A stretch of DNA of 64,000 nucleotides from Adiantum capillus-veneris. Lineage: Eukaryota; Streptophyta; Polypodiopsida; Polypodiales; Pteridaceae. Of this stretch, positions 1 through 11,648 are shown in pieces. The stretch spans positions 56,650,753 through 56,714,752 of the forward strand of contig CM043959.1 of assembly GCA_014529385.2 (NCBI GenBank), in the 5' to 3' direction. Below the pieces are notes generated by a model. That model saw only the letters and a program-made list of their open reading frames with translations, was not told where the DNA came from and did not search any database. Position 1 is the first letter of the stretch. Every line of letters starts with the position of its first letter. The translations under genes and the position numbers were made by a program.

Positions 1-1216
1 ACCACTGAATCATGTAGCTTTAGTGCCTATTGGTCACCCTTGTAAAAATAGAGCCGATACTTTTATCCTAGTTCATAATCTTATCAAGATAAACCATAAT
101 CCATGACATGATGTGCATACAATGATTGGGTATTTTAGATACATCTTTCCATACTTAGATAAACTCCATGCAGCAAAAGAATTGTCACACACCATGGATG
201 CCTCAACGTTAGAATTTAACTCAGCTAGCATTGACACATGTGTCCATTGGAAGATATTGGTACCAACACAATAAAGGTCAAATCTTCTTATCAATGTTGA
301 GATCCACAAATATGCCTTCACATCAAGATCATGATGCGCATGGTGCATCAATAATATTTGCAAGCCCTTGATTTGAAGAAAAGGCTTTCAACTCCTCAAA
401 GAGTCTTTCTTCAATCTTCAAGAGGACACCTTTCAATCTTCCTAGCAACAAAATCGATAAATTCCCAAATGAAGACCATGCACCATAAAGTTAGCTTGCA
501 CTCTACCCGCACTCTTGCTAAATGTGAATGGTTGCCAAACTTGCCACTATTGCTATTGGAAATTCTCTACAAAAATCTATTGAGAGTATGGTACTTAGCA
601 TTTTGTTTGTGTATTATGATAGCGCTTGATTGTCTTTCACTACCATTGTAGCTAAGCCTTAAATCTCGTCTAAAATTTTCTAAATGATGATCTTCAATCT
701 CCTATAAAACATGAAAATTGATGATGCTTTAAGTTACATGTTCATGTTGTAATGGAAATTAATATCTTGTTATTTATGCCAACTGACAGGTAGAAAAGGC
801 ATGGCTGAGCTATGGGCTATCAAAAGGACATCAAATTTATGTATACTTTATTACTCAAGTGCTCTTTATGAACTATAGTCATTTATGTCCGGCCAACCAA
901 TGTGTATTCATTTTGAGCATTCAAGAAATCTATAAATAAATACGTCCAAGAGGAAAATGGTCACTCTTGCACGGGGGGAGATTGCACCCAGTGCTTGTGT
1001 CTATTATTCTCTTCTTTCCTCCCTTCTCTTTGTTATGCTGGTGTAGCACTCCGCTCTAAGAGGTGCATCTGCATGTGCTTTCTTGCTCTCTATCTCTCTC
1101 TGATCGCGTGCAACTTTCATTATGTGCTATGGGATTTTCCAGGTATGCAGATTTATCTATTTTATGGGTTTACAGTCTATAGTTTTTGGTATTTTGCAGG
1201 GCTCTCTCCGTCTCTA
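1..1216. other. Gene-poor stretch, left edge
   Basis: No coding region is convincing here; the open frames are short and resemble no known family. At 971-984 there is a purine run (acggggggagattg) of the kind that forms the polypurine tract of plant Copia elements. It is followed by TGCACCC at 983, which could be the start of an old LTR that is now interrupted by the solo LTR at 1217. Confidence 0.5.
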
Positions 1217-1591
1217 TGTCATAAAAACTAATATCTAATACTCCCAAATGATTTTCTCATGTTAAACTGATCATTTAATATGGGGAAGTACCAAGGGAGT
1301 AAAAGCTAGAATATTGGTAAGGCTGCCAGACCGGTCTCTGTCAGGGATCCAAAGGAGGGAAAATAGGGATCCAAAGGAGGACAACCTGCAAAAGAGCAAT
1401 GTGCTTCAATGGGGCTTAAAAGACCTACAGTTCAGATCCATTAAGACTTCCATAGGCTAAGGTTCCAAAAATTTAATCTTTTATCCAATGGCCAAAGCAA
1501 GGGGAAATTGGATGGTCATGGGAAGACTAAAAAGTCTTCCCACCTCCCTAGGAAGGAGGGGGCGAGCCCATATTGTAGGGGATGAGAGAGA

Positions 1592-1614
1592 AACACACAC
1601 ACACACACACACAC
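1592..1614. repeat. (AC)n microsatellite in solo LTR A
   Basis: About 11 AC units at the same LTR position as the 90-bp (GT)n tract at 38824-38913 in the other family A LTR. Confidence 0.9.
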
Positions 1615-2108
1615 AGACTCCAAGGCTCCCCCTTTACACAAAGGGAATATTGGACACATGTCAAGCTCTAGGCCAATTGCCCCCAACCTCCCCTTCAAAT
1701 CCTATTGGATGGCCATAGAGGTGGACCAATGAGAATTAGGCTAGAGTAAATTTAGTCTAATCAATTGAAAAATGCTTGATAAAAGAACCAATAGAAATTA
1801 AGCTCCCTAGAAGACTATTGGACAATCTACCAAGGGGTCCAATGAGCATCCAACAACCCAATGGCTTTGCCTGATTCCTATTGGCTATAAGACAAAAAAG
1901 GTCCAATGAGAGTTTAGATGAGTTATTTGAATACCTAAAGCTCTCACAAAAGGGGAAAGGAGGACACTTGTCAACAGGCTATCAACTATGCTTCTAATTT
2001 GTGATTGGCTAAGCTTTACTGGAGCCACTAGGAGGCCATCATGAGCATTTAGCAAGAGGGGTCGATCAAGATGAGAGAAGGGACTGCATTTTACTCTAAC
2101 ACAATGTT

Positions 2109-2135
2109 ACACACACACACACACACACACACACA
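2109..2135. repeat. (AC)n microsatellite, second site in LTR A
   Basis: About 13 AC units. The matching site in the other LTR A copies is short at 38345-38362 and long at 51742-51790. Confidence 0.9.
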
Positions 2136-2794
2136 ACTCATGTGTGCAAGAAGAACTCCATCTCCTTCTCCAAGCATTGAGAAGTAGAGGCCTACACCAA
2201 CAACTCTTGGCTATGGAATGCAAATCCAACCAAGAGCCAAGCTTCAATGGCATGCTCATCTCCTCTACCATGCTAATTACTAAGCTAAGCTATGCTATTA
2301 GAGTGATTATGTGAGGAGAATACTTCTTTCTTGTAAGATACCTCTTCTTCCTCTCAATCTATCCTCATTCCCTACTAGCTCTCACCATTTTTGAAGGTGT
2401 GTGAGGTCTTGGGACGGAGGCTAGGAAAACTAGGTGTGATTTTTAAGCATAATTTGGTGCATGAAGCTTCCATCTTCATTGCACCAACGAGTTTTGTCAA
2501 GGAACACAAGAATTGTATTGTACAAAAGTGTCCTTTGATGGGAGAAGCTATAATATAAAGCCTTTATGGAGGGGGGACCGGCTCCATGTAAATCCGTCCC
2601 TCAACTGTTGTCAATTGTTCTATTTCTCTCACTTTTCAAGTATTGTCAATTCCAAATTAGCTAGGTGTAAATTGCTATGTTGCTTTCTCAATTAAGTACT
2701 CTCTCTATGCTCATTAGAAACTTGTTCTTAATGAAATTCTTACTGCTACACACAAGTTATTAGTGCATTAAATGTTACACTCTGTCTATAGCAG

Positions 2795-2806
2795 TGGTAT
2801 CAGAGC
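2795..2806 (+). other. PBS-like site, initiator-Met tRNA type
   Basis: TGGTATCAGAGC is the standard plant LTR-element primer binding site. It lies 15 bp beyond the solo LTR end rather than directly after it. It therefore probably belongs to the older element into which the solo LTR inserted, and no recognisable gag follows. Confidence 0.55.
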
Positions 2807-4010
2807 CTTGGAAAAGGTTCTCAGAATTGCAACTTTGACAAGAGATAATGAAGAGCTCAAGAAGAGAATCTACAACAAATCTTGGAGCTAAGTCGCCCAA
2901 CTTATTTACTTATTTGCTTATCCTTGTGATTTTTATTCAGGACATAGAATTATATGTGTGTTTTTGTAACGAATATGTGGAATGTAAATCCTCAATTGTA
3001 GCTTGATGAAGCACAAGAAGATAATTTTTCTCAGACATTTGTCCAAACCCCCCATTTTCTTGGCAATACTTAAAGTTACAGAATAAATTATAGAATTATC
3101 TTGAAGCGTTCACTATGTAAAATTTTCATATATCACGTGCATTCACCAAAATAGATTAAAAGTACCCCTTACAGTCCTTATGTACACATGTTTCTGTAAC
3201 TTTACAAGAATATAAAATCCCTTCTATTGAACTCACGTGCTATGTTACATATACTTTAATGAACTCCCCGGGAGAATTATGAGCAAGAAGGCGAGACCCT
3301 AAATTGAAATAACGTTATTTGGAACGAGGAAAATAAAAGATGTTAGAGTAGTATTCAGTGGTAGAGAAGCAAGTCTCAAGGAAACTACGGAGGTTTAATA
3401 GGGGATGATGTGTAACTCAAGCTTGTACTTCAAAAGCATGCCCATCCAGCTCACTTGCCAGGGGAACACTCTCAAGGGCATAACCACACAAAAAAAAGGA
3501 GGGGGTTTACTGTTGCCGGTACTTCACTTCACTATGCCGCTACGTTTTGGCATACAGCTACGATGGTACGGTAGTAGTAGCGCACCGATGCTCGAATGCG
3601 TCAACAGCCGCCTGAGACCACCACCCGTGAACCCAATAGCATCGCTGACAACAATACCACCAACTACCCCCAATAGCGTCGCAGATCACAACCACCACCA
3701 TAGAGCTGGTGAACATGGTGCCTCTCACCAACAACTAGAAGGGCTCACCAAAAGATCTTTTTATGCATGGTGGCGCTCATTGTCTTTGCCTCAGCATGTT
3801 GCATGCACAAACAACTCTATTGGCCCCCACCTTGTCTCGACAGTTTTGGTCAGCAGTTTCTTTTTTTTTCCATGCTACTTTTTTTAAAACACTACCCGTC
3901 TGGTTTTCTTCACTCTCACTCTCTTTTGGTGTCAACCGAGTCACTCTCAAACTCTCTCCTGCACTAACCGCCATGCAGCATTTGCGCATGCCCACTAATG
4001 AATAGAGTCC

Positions 4011-4012
<2 letters not shown>

Positions 4013-4045
<33 letters not shown>
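4013..4045. repeat. (CT)n microsatellite
   Basis: Uninterrupted CT run of 33 bp. Confidence 0.9.
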
Positions 4046-4050
<5 letters not shown>

Positions 4051-4817
4051 CCTATATGCAGCGGATGTCGATCTCTTTCTCAGGACATCCTTGATCAGCC
4101 ACTTCACTTTCTCTCACTATCTCCCACTTATAATCTCCAATGCAACCACGCATATTGGCGAGGGTCTCAACAGCTTTTACAAGTTGATCCCCACTTGCAA
4201 ACACACTCTCTACATTGGCACTTAACTGATCAAGACCAACAACATCTGCAACGTTCCATCCGTCGCTTGACAACGTCCACACATGCAAGAGCGCGAACTC
4301 ACTCTGCACATGAACCTTCAACCTATTTGAGTTTGGTAATGATGCTAGAGACCATCAAACAAAGCAAAGCAGCATCATCTCGCCATCTTATGATTTCTCA
4401 AGAAGAGAGAGGTTCCTTGAGAAGGGAAGAAGAGCTCTATTCTTCCAGGGAAGTTTCAATATTTTCGGAGATAAGCTGGAGAGTGGTCTCTATGTCACAG
4501 AGATGGTTGCCAATGGGAACCTCTGGATGGCGGAACCTATATGCCTCATTCACCTAGGCCTTGGAATTGAATTTCTCATTTGCATAAGAACTCAAATCCA
4601 CCATCATCATCCTCCTGATTATATTTGTTTATTTAAGACCGGAAGCCTTCCTCTCTTGTTAGCGAAGCAACTATCATACAAGCACAACTCGCTGCGATTT
4701 ATGACCTTGGGTGACCATTAATTTGTGATGCAATGTGCATTACAGCTCAATCTCTCACTCCCCCATAGGTGCCATGCACCACCACACCCACAACCTCCTC
4801 TCCCTTTGGACCGCTAG

Positions 4818-4820
<3 letters not shown>

Positions 4821-4861
<41 letters not shown>
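4821..4861. repeat. (CT)n microsatellite
   Basis: Uninterrupted CT run of 41 bp. Confidence 0.9.
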
Positions 4862-4865
<4 letters not shown>

Positions 4866-5623
4866 TCCACCATTTGACTTGGTGAGCGAACCTCTTCAGT
4901 AGCTTTGGCTTAGTTTCTTGGAGATGGTGTTTTCCTTTTTACCAATTGCTCCAAAAACGTCTCCTTGTGAATGTATCTTTGTACATTATAGATGTTAAAT
5001 ACATTGCTCATGTCTTTGTGTGTGCATCAGTGTCATCTTTACATATTAACCTTAAGTGCAAATATGTGTACACTTGACCCATAATAACAAATATTATAAT
5101 GGTTCTTTTGAGTAGAAGTTAAAGGGATGACCTTGAGTTACTGAATATCAATTTCATGAAAAATGTTCGTGCCCTTTTGATATTGTATAGATTTCCCCCT
5201 TTTGATGGTGCAAGTACCCACCTAAAGTGTGAAACAAATATTGCATGTGAAAGGTCTCTTCCATAGAGGAAAAATCCTAAAAGCTTAAACATATATTTTG
5301 CAAGAGCAAACGTATATGTGCTAACAAAGGTTGAGCCTTGAGGCTTGCACATTGTTGTGTGTGTACTACAAGTTCATCGGTCCGAGAGATATGACTTTAC
5401 ACAGTCTAAATATGTTTTTCTCACTACTAATTATGTGTGACTTTTGAGAATGTTGTAGAATTGTTGCTTTCTTTATCAAGCAGTAAGTGATGCTCTTGAT
5501 ATCAATTCTAAAAAATTCAGCTCCAAGAAGATGTGTTGATGGATGATATTAGCACTGCTTTGTATGATTGGTAAACATGTTGTGTATTGCGCCAAATCAA
5601 GAATTGCCTTGTGAGTGCCACAC

Positions 5624-6255
5624 TGTTAAGTATGGAGCCTGATTTACCCCTTGTAATTTTCTCTAGTAAAAATGCACATTTGTAAGGCCTCCATTATGAG
5701 GAGAAGCCATCGTGCGTGAAGGAAAATCACTCGCCGGAAATAAAATCACTCGCCGGAAACCAAAATTTTCACGGCCAATCTAGAGCAAAGCTCGAGATTA
5801 GCTTCACCGGAATATTCATCTTTGCCGGAATATTATGGCCGGACGGCGACCGCAAAGTGGTCGAAAAATGACCGATGGGTTGGCAAGTTGGCCTGTAGTC
5901 AATGGCCGGTGGCCGGTGGCCGAATTCAAAAGTGGACTTGTCTTCTCAAGGGCGGCCACATATGAGTGGATTGAAGGGTCCAATTTGGATTTATCTACAC
6001 AAGGGCGGCTACACATGGCTGCCTCTCATGAGAGAGGGCAACCCTTTTGGCCTATAAAAACAGGCCATTTCTACACACATTCATAGTGTGAAGTTGATGC
6101 AACAAGGTGGGTGTGAGGTGGTGAGAATGAAGCAAGGCGGGAGCTCTATTAAGGGTATAATCCCTTTGTAAACTACTTGTTTTGAAGTACTAAAGCCATT
6201 GAGTGGCTTCTTTCCCATGGACGTAACCCACATTGGGTGAACCACGTATATCGTG

Positions 6256-6304
<49 letters not shown>

Positions 6305-6388
6305 CTATAATCTCTGGTGTGTGAAATCTATCTCTCTCCATTAAGTAATCTACTCAAATATCTATTAAGCTACGTCATATTCCTAACA
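5624..6388 (+). repeat. Copia-1 5' LTR
   Basis: 765 bp, TG...CA ends. It contains a TATA-like cctataaaaa at 6051-6060 and a CT tract at 6260-6301. The split 3' copy totals about 770 bp. Its TATA-like region reads cctataaaag (27431-27440) and its CT tract is only about 20 bp. GGCCGGTGGCCGG-type short repeats occur near 5880-5930 in both copies. Confidence 0.92.
6260..6301. repeat. (CT)n microsatellite in Copia-1 5' LTR
   Basis: About 42 bp here against about 20 bp at the matching site of the 3' LTR near 27641-27660. Confidence 0.9.
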
Positions 6389-6390
6389 AC

Positions 6391-6402
6391 TGGTATCAGA
6401 GC
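6391..6402 (+). other. Copia-1 primer binding site
   Basis: TGGTATCAGAGC, complementary to the 3' end of plant initiator-Met tRNA, lies 2 bp after the 5' LTR end. It defines the element's orientation as +. Confidence 0.92.
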
Positions 6403-6461
6403 AAGGTTTGCTCGTAGCTAAATTATCTCAAGAAAAAGATCCCTTGAATTGAGTGAGAGTT

Positions 6462-9400
6462 ATGGCGGAGGAAGGGAAGCTCAAGATTGAGAAGTTCAAC
6501 GGCAAAAACTACCAACATTGAAAGATGCAGATTGAAGACTGTCTCTACCAGAAGGACCTCTATTTGCCACTAAGCGGTCTTGCAAAGAAGCCCGCAACAA
6601 TGGCAGATGAAGCATGGACTGTTCTTGATCGAAAGGCACTGGGAACAATCCGGTTAAGCTTGGCGTCAACAGTGGCCTTCAATGTTTCGGAGATGAAGAC
6701 CGCGGAGGACTTGATAAAGTCACTTGATGACTTCTACGAGAAACCATCGGCATCCAATAAGATATTTCTTATGAAGCGCTTGTTCAATCTAAAGATGGCA
6801 GAGAATGGTTCAATTGCAGAACACATAAATGAATTTAACACAAACATAAGTCAACTTCGATCGGTGAAAATCAATTTCGATGACGAAGTGCGAGCTCTCC
6901 TTATACTATCATCTCTATCGGATAGTTGGGACAGCCTTGTGATGGGTGTAAGTAATTCTATTTCTGGCACAAATACTCTTAAGTTTGATGATGTTATGGA
7001 TGTTCTCCTAAGCGAAGAAATACGAAGGAGAAGCACAGGAGAATCATCAAGTGCTGCACTGTCAGTGGAAACAAGAGGAAGGCCTAAGGAGAGGTTCAAA
7101 AACCAAAAGGTTCGTGATCGCTCAAGACGGAGCAAGTCACGCACAAAGTCAGTTCTTGAATGTTGAAATTGCGGCAAGAAGGGCCACGTCAAGAAGGATT
7201 GCTGGTCCAAGAAGAAGAAGGAGACTGAGTCTCAAGACAACAAGCCAACATCAGAGGCCAATGTGGTAGGTAAAGTAGAACAAGATGCTCTAATTCTCTC
7301 ATTAGACAATGTGTCTAAAACCTGGATAGTAGATTCCATGCGACACCACACAAGCAACATTTCCAAAATTACACCAAAGGTAATTTTGGATATGTATACT
7401 TGGAGATGATGAAGCTTGTGAGATTGTCGGCAAAGGTACAGTTTCTGTCAAAACTGCTAATGGAAATGAATGGAAGCTTAAAGATGTTAGGCATGTTCCT
7501 TCTCTTCGGAAAAATTTGATCTCTACAGGACAATTGGACGTTGAACACAACATTGCATTCGGAAACAAACGGTGGAAGATCTCAAAGGGATCTTTGGTGG
7601 TTGTTAAGGGAGAAAAGGTCGGTACACTTTACTTGTGTACTATCAGCACGCAACCTTCAGCTTATGCAACAACTACAGAAGTTGACAGTGCGATGTGGCA
7701 CTACCGACTTGGGCATATGAGTGCCAAAGGAATGCAAATCCTTCAAACAAAGAAGCTTCTACCAGGTTTGAAAGAAGTGGACTTAAAGTTCTATGAAGAT
7801 TGTGTTTATGGTAAACAAAAGAGGGTAAATTTTCAAAAATCGGAAAATAAAAGAAAAAATAAAAAACTTGAGTTGGTTCATTGATGTTTGAGGTCCTGCA
7901 AGTACACCATCACTTGGTGGCTCATTGTACTATGTAACATCCATAGACGATGCGACTAGAAAAACATGGGTTTATGTCATGAAGAATAAGTCCGATGTAT
8001 TTTCCATATTTCAAAGGTGGAAAGCCTTTGTGGAGAATGAAACAGGTACCAAGGTTAAATGCCTCAGATCCGACAATATTCGCCAAGCTTTTGAAAGCTT
8101 TTGTGCTAGCAATGGCATTCGGAGGCAAAGGACAACCCCGTGGACACCTCAACAAAATGGGATTTCGGAAAGGATGAACAGGACAATCATGGAGCAAGCA
8201 CGAACCATGCGGCTACATACAGGCCTACCGCTTGAGCTTTGGGCGGAAGCTGTAAGTACGTATGTGTACTTAATCAACCAATCAACCGATCACCCTCAAT
8301 GGCATTAGATGGGGGAGTTCCAGAAGAGGCATGGACAGGTAAACCGGTGAATTATGCATTTCTCAAAGTGTTTGGGTGTGAGGCTTTCATGCACATAGAT
8401 AGAAACCTAAGATCAAAGCTAGATGCAAAGTCCAAGTGTTTCTTCATTGGCTATGGAGAAGGTGACTTTGGGTATCGCCTATGGAATCCTGAAGATGGTA
8501 AAATCTTAACGAGTAGGGATGTAATTTTTAACGAACAAAATATGTACAAAGATTACTTGGAAAGAAAACAAACAAAAGAAACAGGTGATGAGTACATGGA
8601 GCTTGAGGACAATGAAGACTCAAGGACTGCAAACGCTGACAATGTGCAACAACGCCAACCAAATGAGGAGCCTCAACCTATTCCCCGAAGATCTACTAGA
8701 GCAAGTAGACCTTCAAAAAGGTTTGTTCCTTCCTTCAACCATCACTTGATCTCAGATTCTGGAGATCCGGAATCATACGAAGAAGCTATAAAACACGAAT
8801 CCAAAGAAGAATGGACGAAGAGCATGCAAGTGGAGATGGACTCACTACATCGCAACCAAACATGGGAGTTGGTTGAGTTGCCTAAAGATAAGCGGACACT
8901 TCAAAACAAATGGGTGTACAAGCTGAAGGAAGAAGAAGGTGGGAAGAAAAGGTACAAGTCTAGGCTTGTGGTAAAAGGGTTTTCTCAAAAGAAAGGTATT
9001 GACTTCAATGAAATATTTTCTCCTATTGTAAAAATGAACTCAATTAAGCTTGTCTTAAGCCTTGTGGCTGCTCATGATCTAAATCTCGAGCAAATGGATG
9101 TAAATACAGCATTCCCTCACGGTGACTTAGAGTAGGAAATCTACATGCTGCAACCAAAGGGGTATGAAGTAAAAGGTAAGGAGAAAATGGTTTGCAGATT
9201 AAAGAAGAACTTGTATGGCTTAAAGCAAGCATCAAAAAAATGATACTTGAAGTTTTATCGATGGATGTTGGATCATGGATTCACAAGATGCAACTCGGAT
9301 CACTACGTCTACACGAAGAATTTGGGAGATGGGAAATTCATCATTTTAATGTTTTATGTTGATGACATGTTGATTGCAAGTGCTAACATGCAGGACATCA

Positions 9401-10008
9401 AAGACCTAAAAGAGGAGCTGTCTAAATCTTTTTCAATGAAGATTTAGCTGCAAAGAGGATACTTGGTATGAAAATATCAAGGGACGGGATGAAGAAGACA
9501 ATAAAGCTGTTTCAAGAGGATTACATCAAGAAGATACTAGAAAGGTTTGCAATGCAAAATGCAAAACCAGTTTTTACACCTTTGGCTGGTCACTTTAAAC
9601 TAACGAAGGATATGTTTCCAAAGACACAAGAGGAGATAGCCTATATGTCTAAAGTTCCATATGCTGCAGCAGTAGGTTCTCTAATGTATGCTATGGTCTG
9701 GACAAGGCCATACATTGCACATGCAGTGGGAGTTGTGAGTAGGTTCATGGACAAACCAGGGAAAGAGCATTGGAAAGCTATGAGTGGATACTTAGGTATC
9801 TAAAAGGGACAACAACAAATGCTTTGTATTTGGAGGAACTGATATTTTTCTTCAAGGCTATGTTGATGCAGATATGGTAGGTGACAAAGATACTCAAAGG
9901 AGCACTACGAGCTATGTCTTCACGGTTGGAGGCACAGCAGTAAGCTAAGCTTCAAAGCTGCAGAAAGTGGTCTCACTTTCTACCACGAAAGCAGAGTATG
10001 TATCAATG
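6462..10008 (+). pseudogene. Copia-1 gag-pol polyprotein, 5' part (broken)
   Basis: Starts at ATG 6462 (MAEEGKLKIEKFNG, a typical Copia gag opening) and meets a TGA after 19 codons. The open part 6525-7166 is the gag UBN2-like region. A CX2CX4HX4C zinc knuckle begins at 7161 but contains a TGA at 7164-7166. The protease region near 7320 is frameshifted. GAG-preintegrase (MWHYRLGHMSAKG) lies near 7693 and the integrase core at 7925-8300 (TPQQNG near 8145). RT follows at about 8860-9800, with VNTAFPHGDLE then a stop near 9133, YGLKQAS near 9220, and FYVDDML near 9354. The frame reaches the RNase H motif AEYVSM and is cut at 10008 by element C. The protein would have formed and copied the retrotransposon particle; it is clearly inactive here. 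Confidence 0.9.
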
Positions 10009-10474
10009 TGTTGACAGGCACACCAGTATGACAATTTAGTGGTCAGTCAGATGGTGGTCAGTCGGATTCTGGTCAGTCAGATGGTTGTCAGTCGGATTCT
10101 GGTCAGTCAGATGTTGCTACGTCGGATTTTGGATTACTGCTGAATCAGATACTGTTGAGTCTTATATTATCTAAAGTCGGATTTCTTCTGAGTCGGATTT
10201 CTGCTTAGTCAGATATTTGGCCAAGAACTTCTTTTGGGCAGTTACAACTGTTTCGTGTTGGATAATTCATGGGCTTAGAGGACGACTTGGAGAGATGATC
10301 TCTCGAGCTGTAAGCCTTTCTTGAAGATGAATACGAGTTCTGAGTTTACCCTAATCTCTCCTCCTTGCTCTTTCTGATCTTGTCTCTTTGTTATTCTGCT
10401 GAGTCTGATTCTTGTATTAAGCCTTATGAGGATTGTTTAGCTTGTTTTTCTTCATGTGTTGTCGAACCCCAACA
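10009..10474 (+). repeat. Element C 5' LTR
   Basis: 466 bp, TGTTGACAGG...CCCCAACA. It matches 13757-13855 plus 20523-20892 (the 3' LTR, split by D). The first 110 bp hold a minisatellite of GTCAGTCAGAT / GTCAGTCGGATTCTG units (about 10042-10120). That array is shorter in the 3' copy, so the array length changes between LTRs. Confidence 0.92.
10042..10120. repeat. Minisatellite in LTR C
   Basis: Imperfect units alternate between GGTCAGTCAGATG and GGTCAGTCGGATTCTG. The 3' LTR copy (about 13790-13850) has fewer units. Related words (GAGTCGGATTTCTGC) continue downstream in both LTRs. Confidence 0.75.
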
Positions 10475-10478
10475 CATT

Positions 10479-10496
10479 TGGCGATTCTTCTGAGTC
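10479..10496 (+). other. Element C putative primer binding site
   Basis: TGGCGATTCTTCTGAGTC begins 4 bp after the 5' LTR end. It opens with TGG as a PBS should, but I cannot match it confidently to one tRNA. Confidence 0.45.
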
Positions 10497-11315
10497 TGTT
10501 TCTCTGCTGAACTTATTTCTCTGCTGAGCCTATTTCTCTGTTGATTTTGTTTCGCTGCTGTGCCTGATGTATTACTGTGCCGGCATTGCGTGAGTTGGGT
10601 TGTGTGTTCCATTGGGAGATGTTGCATGTCAGAGAGACCATTTGATGTTGCCTTGGGGGGCATCATCCATCCCCAACATTCATCTGTAGATTCAGATTTT
10701 CAGCAATTCAGAGAATCGGGGGACTGTCCCTGAATCATACCATTCACTCTAATGGAGGCTTGAGAGTGGGTCTAGTGCTGTGGCGTGTTGACATTTTGGG
10801 CCATGAGCAGCATGAGCGATTGCGATTGGAGAGCAGATGGTGGAAAATGTGGTTTCTTGGAAGCGCAAATAGATGAAGCAAAGTACCAAGTGAGAGAGGC
10901 AATAGGGGTTGTCTCGTGAAGGGCTGTAAGATAGAGGATCCAATTTGCTGAATCTGAACATGCATATTCAACCTGATGCTGTTGAATCAAAATGTGAAGT
11001 TGCTGAATTCAACTCTATTTGTGCTGCTGAATCAGAACTGTAGCTAGGATTTATTTCAAACAACTTGCACAGTGCAAGAATCCTTGAGAAGTTTGGAGTG
11101 TTTCAAGTAAGAGTTATTTTAAATTTTGCACAAATTTTACCTGAATTTCTGATTTTAGAAGTTGTATAGCATGATGAAGCACCTATATGTCAAGATGGGA
11201 GTGGATCTAGGTATTGTATCCTATGCTCTCCACTTCAGGATTACATGTAGTCTCAGTTCAGTGTGGTGCACTGAATATGAGGGCTAACTTGTTATGTGAT
11301 TTCTGATTTCTGGAA

Positions 11316-11648
11316 ATGGGTAAAAAGAAGAAGAAGAAATGTGAGGTTTGCATGAGTAGGCTGCATGAGGTGGATGCTTGTCCGTATGTGGTTGATGAGT
11401 GCTCAAAGGGAGAGAATTGCAAAAAATGGTGCATGGTCAGATTGTGTAGAAAGCTTCGCAAAGTTGTAAAAATTTTGCATAAAGCATCATGCTTTGAAGA
11501 GATGGAGAGGGCATTAGACAAGCTAGATGACCTAGAGTATGAGTTGGAGAGTGCATATGAGTGGCTTGCTGATCATAAAGGGGAAAGACGTAAGTCATGT
11601 GCAAGTAGGAAGAAAGTGAGTTTTTGTGAGAAGCATGTCAGAAATTGA
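11316..11648 (+). CDS. Element C ORF1, zinc-knuckle basic protein
   Basis: 110 aa opening with a run of six lysines, then an exact retroviral-type CCHC knuckle CX2CX4HX4C (C9, C12, H17, C22; first Cys codon at 11340). More cysteines and a basic helix rich in Lys, Arg and Leu follow, then an acidic-basic coiled-coil-like stretch (EEMERALDKLDDLEYELE, about residues 66-83). CCHC knuckles of this spacing bind nucleic acid in retroelement Gag proteins, so a nucleocapsid-like role is a reasonable inference. No capsid domain is visible. The next ORF overlaps its end in another frame, which may reflect decay or a split protein. It lies inside an LTR element, so it is element cargo and not a host gene. 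Confidence 0.6.
   Translation: MGKKKKKKCEVCMSRLHEVDACPYVVDECSKGENCKKWCMVRLCRKLRKVVKILHKASCFEEMERALDKLDDLEYELESAYEWLADHKGERRKSCASRKKVSFCEKHVRN

Larger units (their letters stand above)
1217..2779 (+). mobile_element. Solo LTR, Gypsy family A
   Basis: Begins TGTCATAAAAACTAATATC and ends GTTACA. It matches, in opposite orientation, the LTR at 37652-39273 and the truncated LTR at 51046-51942. Shared blocks include the paired (AC)n sites, the 'gaccggctccatgtaaatccg' type block near 2577 and the terminal 'acacaagttattagtgcatt'. The flanks are CTCTA (1212-1216) and CTCTG (2780-2784), a 5-bp target duplication with one mismatch. No family A internal sequence follows, so I read it as a solo LTR left by LTR-LTR recombination. 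It is about 1563 bp against about 1622 bp for the full copy; the difference is partly microsatellite length. Confidence 0.8.
2807..5618. other. Gene-poor stretch with CT tracts
   Basis: No gene is recognised. Open frames such as 3405-3887 have biased, low-complexity translations without any family signature. The stretch contains two CT microsatellites, listed separately. Confidence 0.5.

Noticed and set aside
3405-3887. 160-aa frame
   Set aside because: Composition is low complexity (Ser, Thr, His, Pro) with no family resemblance, and it overlaps other open frames of similar quality.
4052-4321. 89-aa minus-strand frame with helical look (VADVVGLDQLSANVESVF)
   Set aside because: It looks protein-like but has no extension in frame on either side and no family I can name.
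11621-11648. Programmed -1 frameshift between ORF1 and ORF2 of element C
   Set aside because: No slippery heptamer of the X-XXY-YYZ type is present in the zero frame; ordinary decay is simpler.
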